Of a stretch of 64,000 nt of DNA, positions 8,522 through 17,188 are shown piece after piece (within the stretch, counting starts at the first letter, position 1; every line of letters begins with the position of its first letter). The notes below the pieces were generated by a model that was given only the letters and a program-made list of their open reading frames with translations, was not told the DNA's origin and made no database searches. A program made the position numbers and the translations under genes. Source of the DNA: Mesorhizobium sp. B2-4-15 (lineage in GTDB: Bacteria > Pseudomonadota > Alphaproteobacteria > Rhizobiales > Rhizobiaceae); the NCBI RefSeq assembly GCF_006658505.1, contig NZ_VFUZ01000007.1:186001-250000 (forward strand). The letters are read 5' to 3'.

Positions 8522-9241
8522 ATGGCACAGACACTGACACATATCGGCCAGACGGAGCCACGGCCAGCAGGCTGGCGAGGCATTGCCGCCGACTGGTCCT
8601 CGGATCAGCGTGCGTTCAAGAACGTGTCCTGGGGCAAGGCCATGATGTGGATCTTCCTGCTCAGCGACACCTTCATCTTCGGCTGCTTCCTGCTCTCCTA
8701 CATGACCGCACGCATTTCCACACGCGTGCCGTGGCCCAATCCGAGCGAGGTCTTTGCGCTCCGTATCGGCGGCTCGGATATCCCGCTGATCCTTATTGCC
8801 ATCATGACCTTCGTGCTGATCTCCAGCAGCGGAACGATGGCCATGGCAGTCAATTTCGGCTACCGCCGCGACCGCCGCAAGACGGCAATTCTCATGCTTC
8901 TGACTGCTGCACTCGGTGCGACCTTTGTCGGCATGCAAGCCTTCGAATGGACCAAGCTGATCACCGAAGGGGTGCGGCCTTGGGGCAATCCCTGGGGTGC
9001 CGCGCAATTCGGCTCATGCTTCTTCATGATTACCGGCTTCCACGGCACGCATGTGACCATCGGTGTGATCTTCCTGATCATCGTGGCGCGCAAGGTCTGG
9101 CGCGGAGACTACGACGTCGGACGGCGCGGCTTCTTCACCAGCCGTACGGGTCGCTACGAGAACGTGGAGATCATGGGGCTGTACTGGCACTTCGTCGATC
9201 TGGTCTGGGTGTTCATCTTCGCATTCTTCTATCTTTGGTGA
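8522..9241 (+). CDS. coxP: cytochrome c oxidase subunit III, second copy (CoxP type)
   Basis: Second heme-copper oxidase subunit III homologue, 239 residues, about five helices. It carries the family signatures MQAFEWTKLI, FMITGFHGTHVTIG and GLYWHFVDLVWVFIF. The ATG at 8522 is 13 bp after coxO. It resembles the canonical subunit III more than CoxO does. Having two subunit III genes in tandem is unusual among cytochrome oxidases and is the hallmark of coxMNOP. Both may join one complex or may be alternatives; the sequence does not tell. Confidence 0.9.
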   Translation: MAQTLTHIGQTEPRPAGWRGIAADWSSDQRAFKNVSWGKAMMWIFLLSDTFIFGCFLLSYMTARISTRVPWPNPSEVFALRIGGSDIPLILIAIMTFVLISSSGTMAMAVNFGYRRDRRKTAILMLLTAALGATFVGMQAFEWTKLITEGVRPWGNPWGAAQFGSCFFMITGFHGTHVTIGVIFLIIVARKVWRGDYDVGRRGFFTSRTGRYENVEIMGLYWHFVDLVWVFIFAFFYLW

Positions 9242-9250
9242 GAGGCAGAC

Positions 9251-9649
9251 ATGGCTGAAGCAACCGCAAACGGCCTCGGGCAAGACGCACTTCACGCCGC
9301 GCATGAAGCGCCGGCGACTCGCATCACCTATACGGAGGTTCACCAGGAGCACCCGATCAAGCTCTATCTGGTGGTGTGGGCGTGGCTGTTCATCCTCAGC
9401 ACCTGCTCCTACCTGGTCGACTATTTCGGCCTCCACGGCTATCTCAGATGGTCGCTGATCCTGATTTTCATGATCCTCAAGGCAGGATTGATCGTCGCCG
9501 TCTTCATGCACATGGCTTGGGAACGGTTGGCTTTGGCATATGCCATCATCTTACCGCCAATATTGGTCCTGGTGTTTGTGACAATGATGGTCTTCGAAGC
9601 GGATTACACGCTTTTCACGCGGATGGCGTTTTTCGGAGCCGGGCCCTGA
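9251..9649 (+). CDS. cytochrome c oxidase subunit IV family protein
   Basis: Small subunit of 132 residues with a hydrophilic N-terminal ~35 residues and three membrane helices (about 40-62, 68-90 and 96-118). The segment LILIFMILKAGLIVAVFMHM is typical of the prokaryotic COX4/CyoD-like fold. A ribosome site (GAGAGGCAG) precedes the ATG, 9 bp after coxP. It closes the oxidase operon. No Cox11/CtaG copper chaperone, Surf1 or CtaA gene follows, so assembly must rely on factors encoded elsewhere. Confidence 0.87.
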   Translation: MAEATANGLGQDALHAAHEAPATRITYTEVHQEHPIKLYLVVWAWLFILSTCSYLVDYFGLHGYLRWSLILIFMILKAGLIVAVFMHMAWERLALAYAIILPPILVLVFVTMMVFEADYTLFTRMAFFGAGP

Positions 9650-9754
9650 CGCGAACCATCAGCACCGGTCCATTTTTAGTACCCGAAACGACATTGGGAG
9701 AATGATTTCCCTCGTTTCCCCACGCGTCATGAACTCCGGCAAAGGGAGACCAAG

Positions 9755-10228
9755 ATGACGATCGCAGCCAGACTGAAGGACTTTATCGACCAGAAGGGAA
9801 TCTCGTACGACACTGTCGCCCACCATCGCACATCCACCAGCAGACAGGCCGCCATTGCCGCGCATGTACCCGGCAGCATAGTGGCCAAATCGGTGGTTGT
9901 TCACCACGAGCTCGGCTATGCGCTGGCCGTGGTGCCCAGCACCCACAGGATAGAACTCGGCACATTGCAAGACGTCATGGACAAGCGTCTCGGGCTCGCC
10001 TCCGAAGACGAGGTGATTTCGCTCTTCGGTGATTGCGACACCGGCGCCATCCCGCCGATCGGCGCAGCCTACGATGTGCCGGTGATTGTCGATGAAAGCC
10101 TTGGCGATGCCGCCGACATCTACTTCGAAGGCGGCGACCACAGAACGCTGGTGCATGTCAGCGGCAAGGATTTCCGCAACCTGACCATGGGTGCACATCA
10201 GGCCCGCTTCAGTCACCGGGCTTATTGA
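9755..10228 (+). CDS. YbaK/EbsC-family aminoacyl-tRNA deacylase-like protein
   Basis: Stand-alone editing-domain protein of 157 residues. Proteins of this fold hydrolyse mischarged tRNAs such as Cys-tRNAPro or Ala-tRNAPro; the exact substrate cannot be read here. Visible features are the early ISYDTVAHHRT strand, AKSVVVHH carrying the conserved lysine, and the GAIPPIG loop followed by VPVIVDESL. AAAGGGAGACC precedes the ATG. It sits 105 bp after the oxidase operon, ending at a convergent hairpin with the DUF2189 gene. A functional link with the oxidase is not evident. Confidence 0.82.
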   Translation: MTIAARLKDFIDQKGISYDTVAHHRTSTSRQAAIAAHVPGSIVAKSVVVHHELGYALAVVPSTHRIELGTLQDVMDKRLGLASEDEVISLFGDCDTGAIPPIGAAYDVPVIVDESLGDAADIYFEGGDHRTLVHVSGKDFRNLTMGAHQARFSHRAY

Positions 10229-10243
10229 CGGGTCGATCAAGCT

Positions 10244-10267
10244 CGCACCGGCACTCTGGCCGGTGCG
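10244..10267. terminator. convergent hairpin terminator candidate
   Basis: Nine-bp perfect stem (CGCACCGGC / GCCGGTGCG) with a 6-nt loop between the ends of the convergent YbaK-like and DUF2189 genes. There is no long T tract on either side, so termination strength is uncertain. Confidence 0.5.
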
Positions 10268-10283
10268 ATGACGCAAAACCTCC

Positions 10284-11096
10284 TCAACTCGCCGGTCTGG
10301 CGGGCGGCCCCACAACCTTGCGGTAGACATGCCAGGTGGCGTGACCGAGGATCGGCAACACGACGGCGAGCCCGGCGAATACTGGCAGCGAGCCGATGAT
10401 CAGGCCGACGGCCACGATCAGCCCCCAGACGGCCATCACGATCGGGTTCGCCAGGACCACGCGCACCGAGGTGTAGATCGCTTCATAGGCGCCGACATCG
10501 CGGTCGAGCAACAATGGGAAGGCGACGACCGTCGTGCACAACACCACCGCAGCGAAGACGAAACCGATGGCATGTCCCAGGACAATCAGCGTCCAGCCAC
10601 GTCCGGTGGCGAATATTGCATTGATGAAGCCGGATATCGATTCCGGCGGAGCCGGGCCGAAAAGGTATTGGTAGAACATCTGCGCCGTCAAAAGCCAGGT
10701 GATGAAAATTGCAAACAGCATGATCCCGACCGCCGCGATGGCCGGCAGCGCCGGAGAATTCCTGACCTCGAATGCATGCCGCCAGGAGGTGTCGAGTCCG
10801 GCCTCCCGTCTACGGCTGATTTCATAGAGGCCAATCGCCGCGAATGGGCCAATCAGCGCAAAACCAGAAACCAGCGGAAACAACAACGGCAAAGCATTGG
10901 CGCCTGAAGTCCAAGCGGCGAGCACGACGCCCACGAGCGGATAGATCAGGCAGAGAAAGACGATATGCGACGGTTTGACCATGAAATCATCGACGCCCCG
11001 TTTGAGCGCGTCGAAAAGGTCGGAAACACCGATTTTCCGAATTTTGGTATGTTCCAGCGTCTCGCTGGCGCCTGCTATCACATGAAAGCTTGCCAT
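10284..11096 (-). CDS. DUF2189 integral membrane protein
   Basis: Inner-membrane protein of 270 residues, about six helices, matching DUF2189 by layout: a short cytosolic N-terminus with IRKIGVSDLFDALKRGVDDF, then paired helices. The loop GLYEISRRREAGLD and the end GHATWHVYRKVV are typical. The ATG at 11096 has GGAGGA 6 nt upstream, which decides the start against a longer open frame. DUF2189 genes often lie near cytochrome oxidase genes, as here; the biochemical role is unknown. Confidence 0.82.
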   Translation of the reverse strand: MASFHVIAGASETLEHTKIRKIGVSDLFDALKRGVDDFMVKPSHIVFLCLIYPLVGVVLAAWTSGANALPLLFPLVSGFALIGPFAAIGLYEISRRREAGLDTSWRHAFEVRNSPALPAIAAVGIMLFAIFITWLLTAQMFYQYLFGPAPPESISGFINAIFATGRGWTLIVLGHAIGFVFAAVVLCTTVVAFPLLLDRDVGAYEAIYTSVRVVLANPIVMAVWGLIVAVGLIIGSLPVFAGLAVVLPILGHATWHVYRKVVGPPARPAS

Positions 11097-11505
11097 GACC
11101 GTTCCTCCAGACCGGGTCCGGAAGGTCGCGGTCTCGCGGTGCTGTCGTCTGCATGATTGGCCACGCAAGACCGCGACCTGCACCGCCATCAACATACTCC
11201 CCTGCGCGGGACTTGTCGCCCGTTGTTGGCAAGGATAGGAGGACCGAGCGGCTCGGCTGCCTCTGGCGGCACTTCTTCGATATGCTTGTGCGGCGCCGCG
11301 CACCCTTTTTGGGGCACGCAAAGACGCTGTACCCGTTGGATTGGCGCATGATCCTTTCCCAACCAGAGGTCGGCGAAGCAAAAATCGATCCCGATTTTCA
11401 GGATCATGCGCTGGTCGAAAGTGACGACCATGGACGCAAAGACGCCTTTAGCACGGCACGTGCCGACCGGCCGCCGGAGAGCGGTTCACGAACGGCGATC
11501 CGCGC
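11097..11505. other. gene-free spacer between DUF2189 gene and ctaB
   Basis: No supported gene in 409 bases. Short open frames exist on both strands, including one of 80 codons on the minus strand at 11189-11431, but none has a ribosome site or recognisable sequence. The bases next to 11096 should hold the DUF2189 promoter; no clear -35/-10 pair was picked out. Confidence 0.4.
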
Positions 11506-12477
11506 TCAAACTCCGGCTGAGATCAAAGTGCGCGTGACAATGGTGTCGGCAAGCAGCGCGGCGAAGATCACGAAAAGATAGAAGATTGAATAGGCAAACA
11601 GCGCCTTGGCCGGTTTCAGTTCCTTTTCGGGAGCGGCCAGAACCTTCCAGGCGTGCCAGATGAAAGCGGCACCCAATGCGGCCGAGGCAATTCCGTAGTA
11701 GCCGCTGGCGAATCCGAAGAGCCAAGGCAGCACGCCGACCGGCGCCAAAAGCAGCGCATAGGCAAGGATCTGCCTTCGCGTTGAAGCAGGGCCTGCCACA
11801 TTCGGCATCATCGGAATGCCGGCAGCGGCGTAGTCGCCAACCTTGAACAGCGCCAGCGCCCAGAAATGCGGCGGCGTCCACAGAAAGATGATCAGAAACA
11901 GGATGAGGCTTTCAATGCCGATGGCGCCAGCTGCGGCGGCCCATCCAATCATCGGAGGAAGGGCGCCAGCCGCGCCGCCGATGACGATGTTCTGCGGCGT
12001 CGAGCGCTTCAGCCACATCGTGTAGATGACGACGTAGAAGAAGATGGTGAAGGCAAGCAGCGATGCTGCAAGCCAGCCCACCAGTACGCCGAGCGTCATG
12101 ACCGAAAGCCCGGAAAGCACAAGGCCGAAGCCGAGAGCTTCGCCCGGCGTGACGCGGCCCGACGGAACCGGCCGCCTTGATGTGCGCGACATCAACGCGT
12201 CGATGTCCGCGTCGTACCACATGTTGAGGGCCCCCGCCGCTCCCGCTCCGATCGCAATCGCGCCGATTGCAATCAGGGCAATGGCCGGATTCATCCCGCC
12301 AGGCGCCACCATCAGACCGACGAAAGCGGTGAATACGGCAAGCGCCATGACCCGCGGCTTCATAAGCGCGAAGAAATCACCCGCCGTCGCTTCCGAGGGG
12401 CGGATGACGGTATCGTCGAGGCGGCTTTCCCCAGTCGACATCTCAGACCACCGATCGAAGCGGGCAAGCTGGGCCAT
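11506..12477 (-). CDS. ctaB: protoheme IX farnesyltransferase (heme O synthase)
   Basis: UbiA-type prenyltransferase adding farnesyl to heme b to give heme O, the precursor of heme A for the aa3 oxidase. The protein of 323 residues has about nine membrane helices and both Asp-rich motifs: [12 protein letters not shown] near residue 85, and the conserved [17 protein letters not shown] loop. An alternative start is the ATG at 12441 (MSTGESRL), which matches family length better. It lies downstream of a cytochrome c gene on the same strand and close to coxMNOP, fitting supply of heme to that oxidase. No heme A synthase is in the window. Confidence 0.93.
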   Translation of the reverse strand: MAQLARFDRWSEMSTGESRLDDTVIRPSEATAGDFFALMKPRVMALAVFTAFVGLMVAPGGMNPAIALIAIGAIAIGAGAAGALNMWYDADIDALMSRTSRRPVPSGRVTPGEALGFGLVLSGLSVMTLGVLVGWLAASLLAFTIFFYVVIYTMWLKRSTPQNIVIGGAAGALPPMIGWAAAAGAIGIESLILFLIIFLWTPPHFWALALFKVGDYAAAGIPMMPNVAGPASTRRQILAYALLLAPVGVLPWLFGFASGYYGIASAALGAAFIWHAWKVLAAPEKELKPAKALFAYSIFYLFVIFAALLADTIVTRTLISAGV

Positions 12478-12591
12478 GATCCCGAACTGAACGCCCGCGC
12501 AAGCGAGAACTGGTACCCTGCTTTTGCTTACGCTGTCCTTCGGTTCGGATAAAATCGCGGTAGAGCAAGGACGGATGGCGGAGAAGCCAGG

Positions 12592-12972
12592 TCACTTGGA
12601 AAACGTTTTCAGATAAGCAATGACATTGGCCACGTCCGCATCGTTCTTGAGGCCTGGAAACGCCATCTTGGTCCCTTTGACCATAGCCTTTGGGTCGTGA
12701 AGGTAGGTCGTGAGTGTTGGTTCGTCCCATTTGACTCCGGATTTGCCGGCCGCAATCATGGCATCAGAATATTTAAAGTCCGGATGCGTCCCGGCGGTGC
12801 GGCCGATGACCCCGTGCAGCGATGGCCCGATCTTGTTCTTGTCTTCATTTACGATGTGGCAGACTTGGCATTTGGTGAAGACCTTCTCACCAGCCGCGGC
12901 ATCCTGTGCCTGGGACGGATGCGCGACGAAGATCGTAACGGACACCGCAGCGAAAAACGCTATAGTGCGCAT
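12592..12972 (-). CDS. class I cytochrome c, periplasmic
   Basis: Monoheme c-type cytochrome of 126 residues with a signal peptide (cleavage after SQA near residue 22), heme attachment motif CQVCH, and a mitochondrial/c2-like fold. KIGPSLHGVIGRTAG is the family hinge after heme attachment, and the axial Met lies in GTKMAFPG. The ATG at 12972 has GAGAGGA upstream. Located 114 bp upstream of ctaB in the same direction. It is a reasonable electron donor to the neighbouring CuA-bearing oxidase; this pairing is inference. Confidence 0.92.
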   Translation of the reverse strand: MRTIAFFAAVSVTIFVAHPSQAQDAAAGEKVFTKCQVCHIVNEDKNKIGPSLHGVIGRTAGTHPDFKYSDAMIAAGKSGVKWDEPTLTTYLHDPKAMVKGTKMAFPGLKNDADVANVIAYLKTFSK

Positions 12973-13127
12973 GGCATTTCCTCTCTGATCGTCATTTGTG
13001 TCTTGGACGATCGCGTCTGGGCCGAATATCCGCCCTCCCCAGTGGAATTGCGATACCAATGTACCATGGAATCCAGGCGGCGGGTAGAAAAAGCCAAGCA
13101 TCGCTGAGGTTTAGAACCCGGGCGCGC

Positions 13128-13652
13128 TCAAGGCGGGTCGGTGTTGCAGCTCCCGGCAATCTGCGCGACCGCCTCATCGAGCCCCGCAAGGTCGAAATCC
13201 GCCTGGCCGCGCCCCGACAGCAACCCGAACCGCCAGGAGAGCAACAGCCGGCTTGCGGGAACAAGACGCTTGATGCCGTCGGCGCCGTCGCGCATCAGCA
13301 ATCGGCCTCGCGACCCGACCGACCAGCTCTCGTTGAACTTGCCGCCACCATCAACGGTAACCGACATTGTGATCTTGCTGCCGGCCGAAACCGCGTCGTT
13401 CAATTGCAGCCATTCGGTCCAGCGCGGTTCGCCGGCTGCCCGGCAGGCAATGGTCAGGACCGGGCTGTAGCTCAAGGCGCCACCCCCGGTGATCAGTTTG
13501 TTGGTGGCATGGAGTGAAGCCGTGGCAAGCCCATCGTCACCCGTGGCAAAGCGCCAGCTGCCGCCAATCGCGTCGGCGTCGGCGACATCACAGGCGAAGG
13601 CCAGAACAAGCGACAAGGCGACAGCACGCCCCGTTTCGAAGAATAGGCTCAA
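13128..13652 (-). CDS. exported hypothetical protein
   Basis: About 174 residues with a signal-like N-terminus (VALSLVLAFACDVADA) and a secreted beta-rich domain. Recurrent features are one Cys near the middle (LTIACRA), one near the C-terminus (GSCNTD), and a closing AGLDEAVAQIAGSC, giving a likely disulfide. The ending recalls VasI-like periplasmic proteins, but I do not assign it. I prefer a TTG start at 13652 because GGAGGGGG lies 5 nt before it. The GTG at 13673 has no ribosome site. It lies upstream of the cytochrome c gene with a 155-bp gap. Confidence 0.6.
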   Translation of the reverse strand: MSLFFETGRAVALSLVLAFACDVADADAIGGSWRFATGDDGLATASLHATNKLITGGGALSYSPVLTIACRAAGEPRWTEWLQLNDAVSAGSKITMSVTVDGGGKFNESWSVGSRGRLLMRDGADGIKRLVPASRLLLSWRFGLLSGRGQADFDLAGLDEAVAQIAGSCNTDPP

Positions 13653-13768
13653 CGCCCCCTCCAGGAACCACACGGTTTGCAGCAGAAGCGCAGATAATGA
13701 TCAACGCTTGGTATCGCCAAGGGCCGCTTCCCGCAAAGCAAATAAGCTGTTGCAGTTCCGCAACGAAA

Positions 13769-13791
13769 AAGGCCGCCTCAGGGGCGGCCTT
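13769..13791 (-). terminator. intrinsic terminator of tig
   Basis: Nine-bp stem (AAGGCCGCC / GGCGGCCTT) with a 5-nt loop, followed on the minus strand by TTTTT. It lies 25 bp beyond the tig stop codon. Confidence 0.8.
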
Positions 13792-13815
13792 GATCGATTC
13801 CATCGGGTGCGGAGC

Positions 13816-15297
13816 TTATTCGGCGTCCTTGGCGGCCTTCTTCTTCGGCGCGGCCTTTTTCTTTGGCTCTGCCTCGTCGCCGGCCTCGCTCGCCTTGGCT
13901 TCAGTCTTCTTGGCCGCGGCCTTCTTCGCCGGCTTGGCCTTGGTCGCGGTTTCCGCTTCCTCGTCGTCGGCCATCAGCTCTTCCTTGCTGACCTTGACGT
14001 CGGTGACCGAAATCTGCCCGAGCAGGTGGTCGACCACCTTCTCCTCGAACATAGGTGCCCGCAGCGCGTTCAGCGCTTCGGGGTTGCTGCGGTAGAATTC
14101 GAAGGCTTCCTGCTGCTGGTTGGCCGGGAAGCGGCGAACCTGCTCGAACAGGCCGCGCTGCAACTCCTCATCCGAAACGGTGACCCCGGCCTTTTCGCCG
14201 ATCTCGGCCAGCACCAGGCCGAGGCGCACGCGGCGCTCGGCAAGGCGCATGTATTCGGCGCGGGCTTCTTCTTCGGTCGTCTCTTCGTCGGCGAAAGTGC
14301 GGCCGGCGGCTTCCAGGTCGCGGTTGACCTGCGCCCAGATGTTGTTGAACTCGGCCTCGACGAGCTTCGACGGTGCCTCGAACGAGTAGGCCGCATCGAG
14401 CTGGTCGAGCAGCTGGCGCTTGACCTTCTGGCGCGTCATCGAGCCGAACTGGTTCTCGATCTGGCCGCGCACGATGTCACGCAGGCGCTCGAGCGATTCC
14501 AAGCCAAGGTTCTTGGCGGTCTCGTCGTTGATTTCCAGTTCGCCGGGCTTCGACACTTCCTTGACGGTGACGTCGAAGGTGGCTTCCTTGCCGGCCAGAT
14601 GCGCAGCCTGGTAGTTTTCCGGGAAGGTCACGGTGACCTGCTTTTCGTCGCCGGCCTTGGTGCCGATGAGCTGGTCCTCGAAGCCTGGAATGAATTCCTT
14701 GGAACCCAGCACCAGTGGCTGGTCGGTGCCGGCGCCGCCGGCAAAGGCCTCGCCGTCGATCTTGCCGACATAGTCGATCGAGACGCGGTCGCCTTCGGCG
14801 GCCTTACCGGTCTTCGGCTCGTAGCTGCGCGCCGATTCGGCGACGCGCTTGACCTGCTCGTCGATTTCGGAATCCGGCACGTCGAATACCTGACGCGTCA
14901 CCTTGATGTCGGAGAAATCCTTGATCTCGATGGCCGGGATGACCTCGTAGTTGAGGCGGAACTCGAAATCGGCGCCGCCGGCCAGGATCTTCTCGGCTTC
15001 CTTCTCATCCTCGGTCATGATGACCTCGGGCTGCATGGCGGCCTTTTCGCCGCGCCCGGTGATGATGGAACGGGTCGAATCGTTGAGGATCTCGTTGACC
15101 ACTTCGGCCATGAACGACTTGCCGTAGACCTTGCGCAGGTGCTGCACCGGCACCTTGCCCGGACGGAAGCCGTTGATGCGGACCTTGTTCCTGGCGTCGG
15201 TGAGCCGCGCCATCAGCTTGGCTTCCATGTCACCGGCCGGCACGGTGATCTTGATCTCGCGCTTGAGACCGGAGTTGAGTGTTTCGGTGACCTGCAT
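13816..15297 (-). CDS. tig: trigger factor, ribosome-associated chaperone and prolyl isomerase
   Basis: Binds the ribosomal exit tunnel and nascent chains in the cytoplasm. The protein has 493 residues: an N-terminal ribosome-binding domain with the signature GFRPGKVP at 43-50, an FKBP-type isomerase domain around 155-245, and a helical substrate-binding C-terminal domain. The last ~60 residues are a Lys/Ala/Glu-rich tail typical of alphaproteobacterial trigger factors. The start at 15297 (MQVTETL) matches the family; the open frame extends further without support. The usual partners clpP, clpX and lon do not follow in this window. A hairpin terminator lies just downstream. Confidence 0.97.
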   Translation of the reverse strand: MQVTETLNSGLKREIKITVPAGDMEAKLMARLTDARNKVRINGFRPGKVPVQHLRKVYGKSFMAEVVNEILNDSTRSIITGRGEKAAMQPEVIMTEDEKEAEKILAGGADFEFRLNYEVIPAIEIKDFSDIKVTRQVFDVPDSEIDEQVKRVAESARSYEPKTGKAAEGDRVSIDYVGKIDGEAFAGGAGTDQPLVLGSKEFIPGFEDQLIGTKAGDEKQVTVTFPENYQAAHLAGKEATFDVTVKEVSKPGELEINDETAKNLGLESLERLRDIVRGQIENQFGSMTRQKVKRQLLDQLDAAYSFEAPSKLVEAEFNNIWAQVNRDLEAAGRTFADEETTEEEARAEYMRLAERRVRLGLVLAEIGEKAGVTVSDEELQRGLFEQVRRFPANQQQEAFEFYRSNPEALNALRAPMFEEKVVDHLLGQISVTDVKVSKEELMADDEEAETATKAKPAKKAAAKKTEAKASEAGDEAEPKKKAAPKKKAAKDAE

Positions 15298-15639
15298 CGT
15301 AAAACCTTTGTTTTCACCAATGAGGCTGCCAAACGGCTCCCTGCCGTTCACAGCCTGCCGGTATAGTCTTGCCGGAAATGGCTTTTGGTACGGAACCTGG
15401 CGATTTGACCGAAATTACGGCTCAAACTCTTCCAAACTGCGTTCCAAGATGTGAATAAGTTCTTGTTTTTCCTACTTCTTATCACATTCTGCAGAAGCGG
15501 ATCGTCGCGTCCCGTCACATTCGACACGCCTTTTGTCACAGGCGAGCCTAATTTTCAACCATCTTCGCGTTTAGGCGAATAACCAACATTTCAGCTCCGA
15601 CATTGACAGAATGATGGCTACGTGGGATTGCCGGACCAT

Positions 15640-15724
15640 GCGGATGTGGCGGAACTGGTAGACGCCCTGGATTTAGGTTCCAGTGCCGAAAGGCGTGGGG
15701 GTTCGAGTCCCTTCATCCGCACCA
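15640..15724 (+). tRNA. tRNA-Leu(UAG)
   Basis: Complete 85-nt cloverleaf with acceptor GCGGATG/CATCCGC, a long variable arm, TTCGAGTCC T-arm and encoded CCA. The anticodon loop TTTAGGT sits on a CTGGA/TCCAG stem, giving anticodon TAG. A TTGACA hexamer lies at 15603-15608 but the matching -10 is weak. No integrase or duplicated tRNA end was found downstream. Confidence 0.97.
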
Positions 15725-15874
15725 AGCAGCGGCGCGGCCGCTTCGCTCCGCCACTTCCCGGCTCCAGTTCGATCTTCGTTGACTTGGCCATGCGTCGGTC
15801 AGAGTCCACCGCCTATTGATCACTTGAGGGATCGCCGACGATGAGATCAACTCGTTGCCGGGAATGGCGGGACA

Positions 15875-16579
15875 ATGATGATGCTTGAATACTGGAACAA
15901 GGCGCACATCTGTGGGCTGCTCTCGGTGCGCTTTGGGCTCACGAGCTACCTTGAGATCAACACGAGCACGACAGGCTTCCGATATAAGGAAGCATCGCAA
16001 TTGGGGTTTCAGCCCTGCATGCGCCTGGTCTATCGGGCGATCGAACCGCCGCTCGATGGCCTCCCTGTCGATTTCACCTCAGCGGATGAGAATATCGCGG
16101 CATGTCTCGATGACGCGCGTCTGAAAGGGCAGACATTCGACATTGTGTTCGTCGATCCGCATCACACATACGAGTGCTCGGCGCGCGACATCAGGGAAGC
16201 CTTCCGCATGGTCTCGCCCGGGGGCGCCGTTGTGGTGCATGACTGCCTGCCTCCGGACCGGGCTGCAGCCAGTCCCTCCTTTTTCCACGGTGAGTGGTGC
16301 GGCGTGACCTACAAGGCGTTCATTGATTTCGTGCTGGGCAATCCGGATCTCGACTATTTCACTGTCCATGCCGACTACGGCTGTGGCGTCATCCTGAAGC
16401 CCAAGGGAACCGCTGCGAAGATAAAGAACTGGCTGCGCGCCCGACGCGCTCGCAGGTTGCGAGACGAATGGCGGGCGATTGGTAACGATTTCGACGCCGC
16501 ATTCGACAAGTTCATGGCCGACAAAATCAGACTCCTGCGTCTTGTCGACTTTCGACTGCTTCGCAGAAAGCTTCTCTAA
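15875..16579 (+). CDS. class I SAM-dependent methyltransferase-like protein
   Basis: Protein of 234 residues with a Rossmann methyltransferase layout of the Methyltransf_24 kind. There is a first strand SYLEINTSTTG in the SAM-binding position, then the FDIVFVDPHHTYE strand with acidic end, and the loop MVSPGGAVVVHDCLPP. The C-terminal 60 residues are basic and helical (RARRARRLRDEWR). The glycine-rich motif I is degenerate (EINTSTTG rather than E-G-G-x-G), so activity is uncertain. Similar proteins modify glycans or small molecules; the substrate is unknown. Three consecutive ATGs start it. Confidence 0.65.
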   Translation: MMMLEYWNKAHICGLLSVRFGLTSYLEINTSTTGFRYKEASQLGFQPCMRLVYRAIEPPLDGLPVDFTSADENIAACLDDARLKGQTFDIVFVDPHHTYECSARDIREAFRMVSPGGAVVVHDCLPPDRAAASPSFFHGEWCGVTYKAFIDFVLGNPDLDYFTVHADYGCGVILKPKGTAAKIKNWLRARRARRLRDEWRAIGNDFDAAFDKFMADKIRLLRLVDFRLLRRKLL

Positions 16580-16603
16580 ATCACACCATGGACGATAGGG
16601 GGA

Positions 16604-17188
16604 TCAATAAAGCGGCTCCTCGAACAGCGTCTTGTCGCCGTCCACCAGCGCCTTGATCTGTGCGCTGCCGCCAGCGGCTAGCGCAAGGCGTATCCCGAAC
16701 GGCCGCACCCGCATGTCGTTCTGGATCGCCAGTCCCTCGCCTTCCGGCAGATAGAACCGTTCGATGCCGTAGTCGGGCGCGATCGTCGCTCCCTCGCTCC
16801 GCAGATCCCAGCCTTCGGCGACACGACCCGATATGTCCGCCTCGTCGGCAGCGGCCGGGGTCGGCGCCTTGCCGAACCAGGCGGTGGTCGGCGTCCAGTA
16901 GCCGTCGACGCCCTTCTTCAGGCGCACCACGATCGTCGTGTCGTCGCTGGAGATTTTGTCGGGCGGAATGTTGGCGATCATTTTCAACGGTATGCGCGAA
17001 ATATCGTAGCCGAGGACGATGTAGTCGCCGCGCAGCAGGTCGCGCGGGTCGACTGGCTCGATCTTCAAGAGCACTTCCTTGCCGTTGCGCAGGATCGCCG
17101 CCCGGCCACCGATGATCCAGCTCAGGAAGCCAATCTGGACAAGCGCCAGCACCAGCGCCAAGATGACAAGTCTCCTTCCGGTCATCAT
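16604..17188 (-). CDS. GDYXXLXY domain-containing protein
   Basis: Membrane-anchored protein of 194 residues: an N-terminal helix at about 5-27, then a secreted domain containing the naming motif GDYIVLGY near residue 55. It also has the second conserved patch YGIERFYLPEGEG. Function unknown. Its start overlaps the stop of the DUF2157 gene by 4 bp (ATGA). These two families are habitual neighbours, so they probably act together in the envelope. Confidence 0.85.
   Translation of the reverse strand: MMTGRRLVILALVLALVQIGFLSWIIGGRAAILRNGKEVLLKIEPVDPRDLLRGDYIVLGYDISRIPLKMIANIPPDKISSDDTTIVVRLKKGVDGYWTPTTAWFGKAPTPAAADEADISGRVAEGWDLRSEGATIAPDYGIERFYLPEGEGLAIQNDMRVRPFGIRLALAAGGSAQIKALVDGDKTLFEEPLY

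Noticed and set aside
11189..11431. Eighty-codon frame on the minus strand in the DUF2189-ctaB gap
   Set aside because: No ribosome site, no recognisable sequence, and a frame of this size is expected by chance.
13489..15366. Long open frame antisense to trigger factor
   Set aside because: Same cause: codon bias of tig on the other strand leaves this frame open. No family features.
15640..16579. Genomic island inserted at tRNA-Leu
   Set aside because: No integrase, and no copy of the tRNA 3' end was found downstream; the methyltransferase gene alone is weak evidence.
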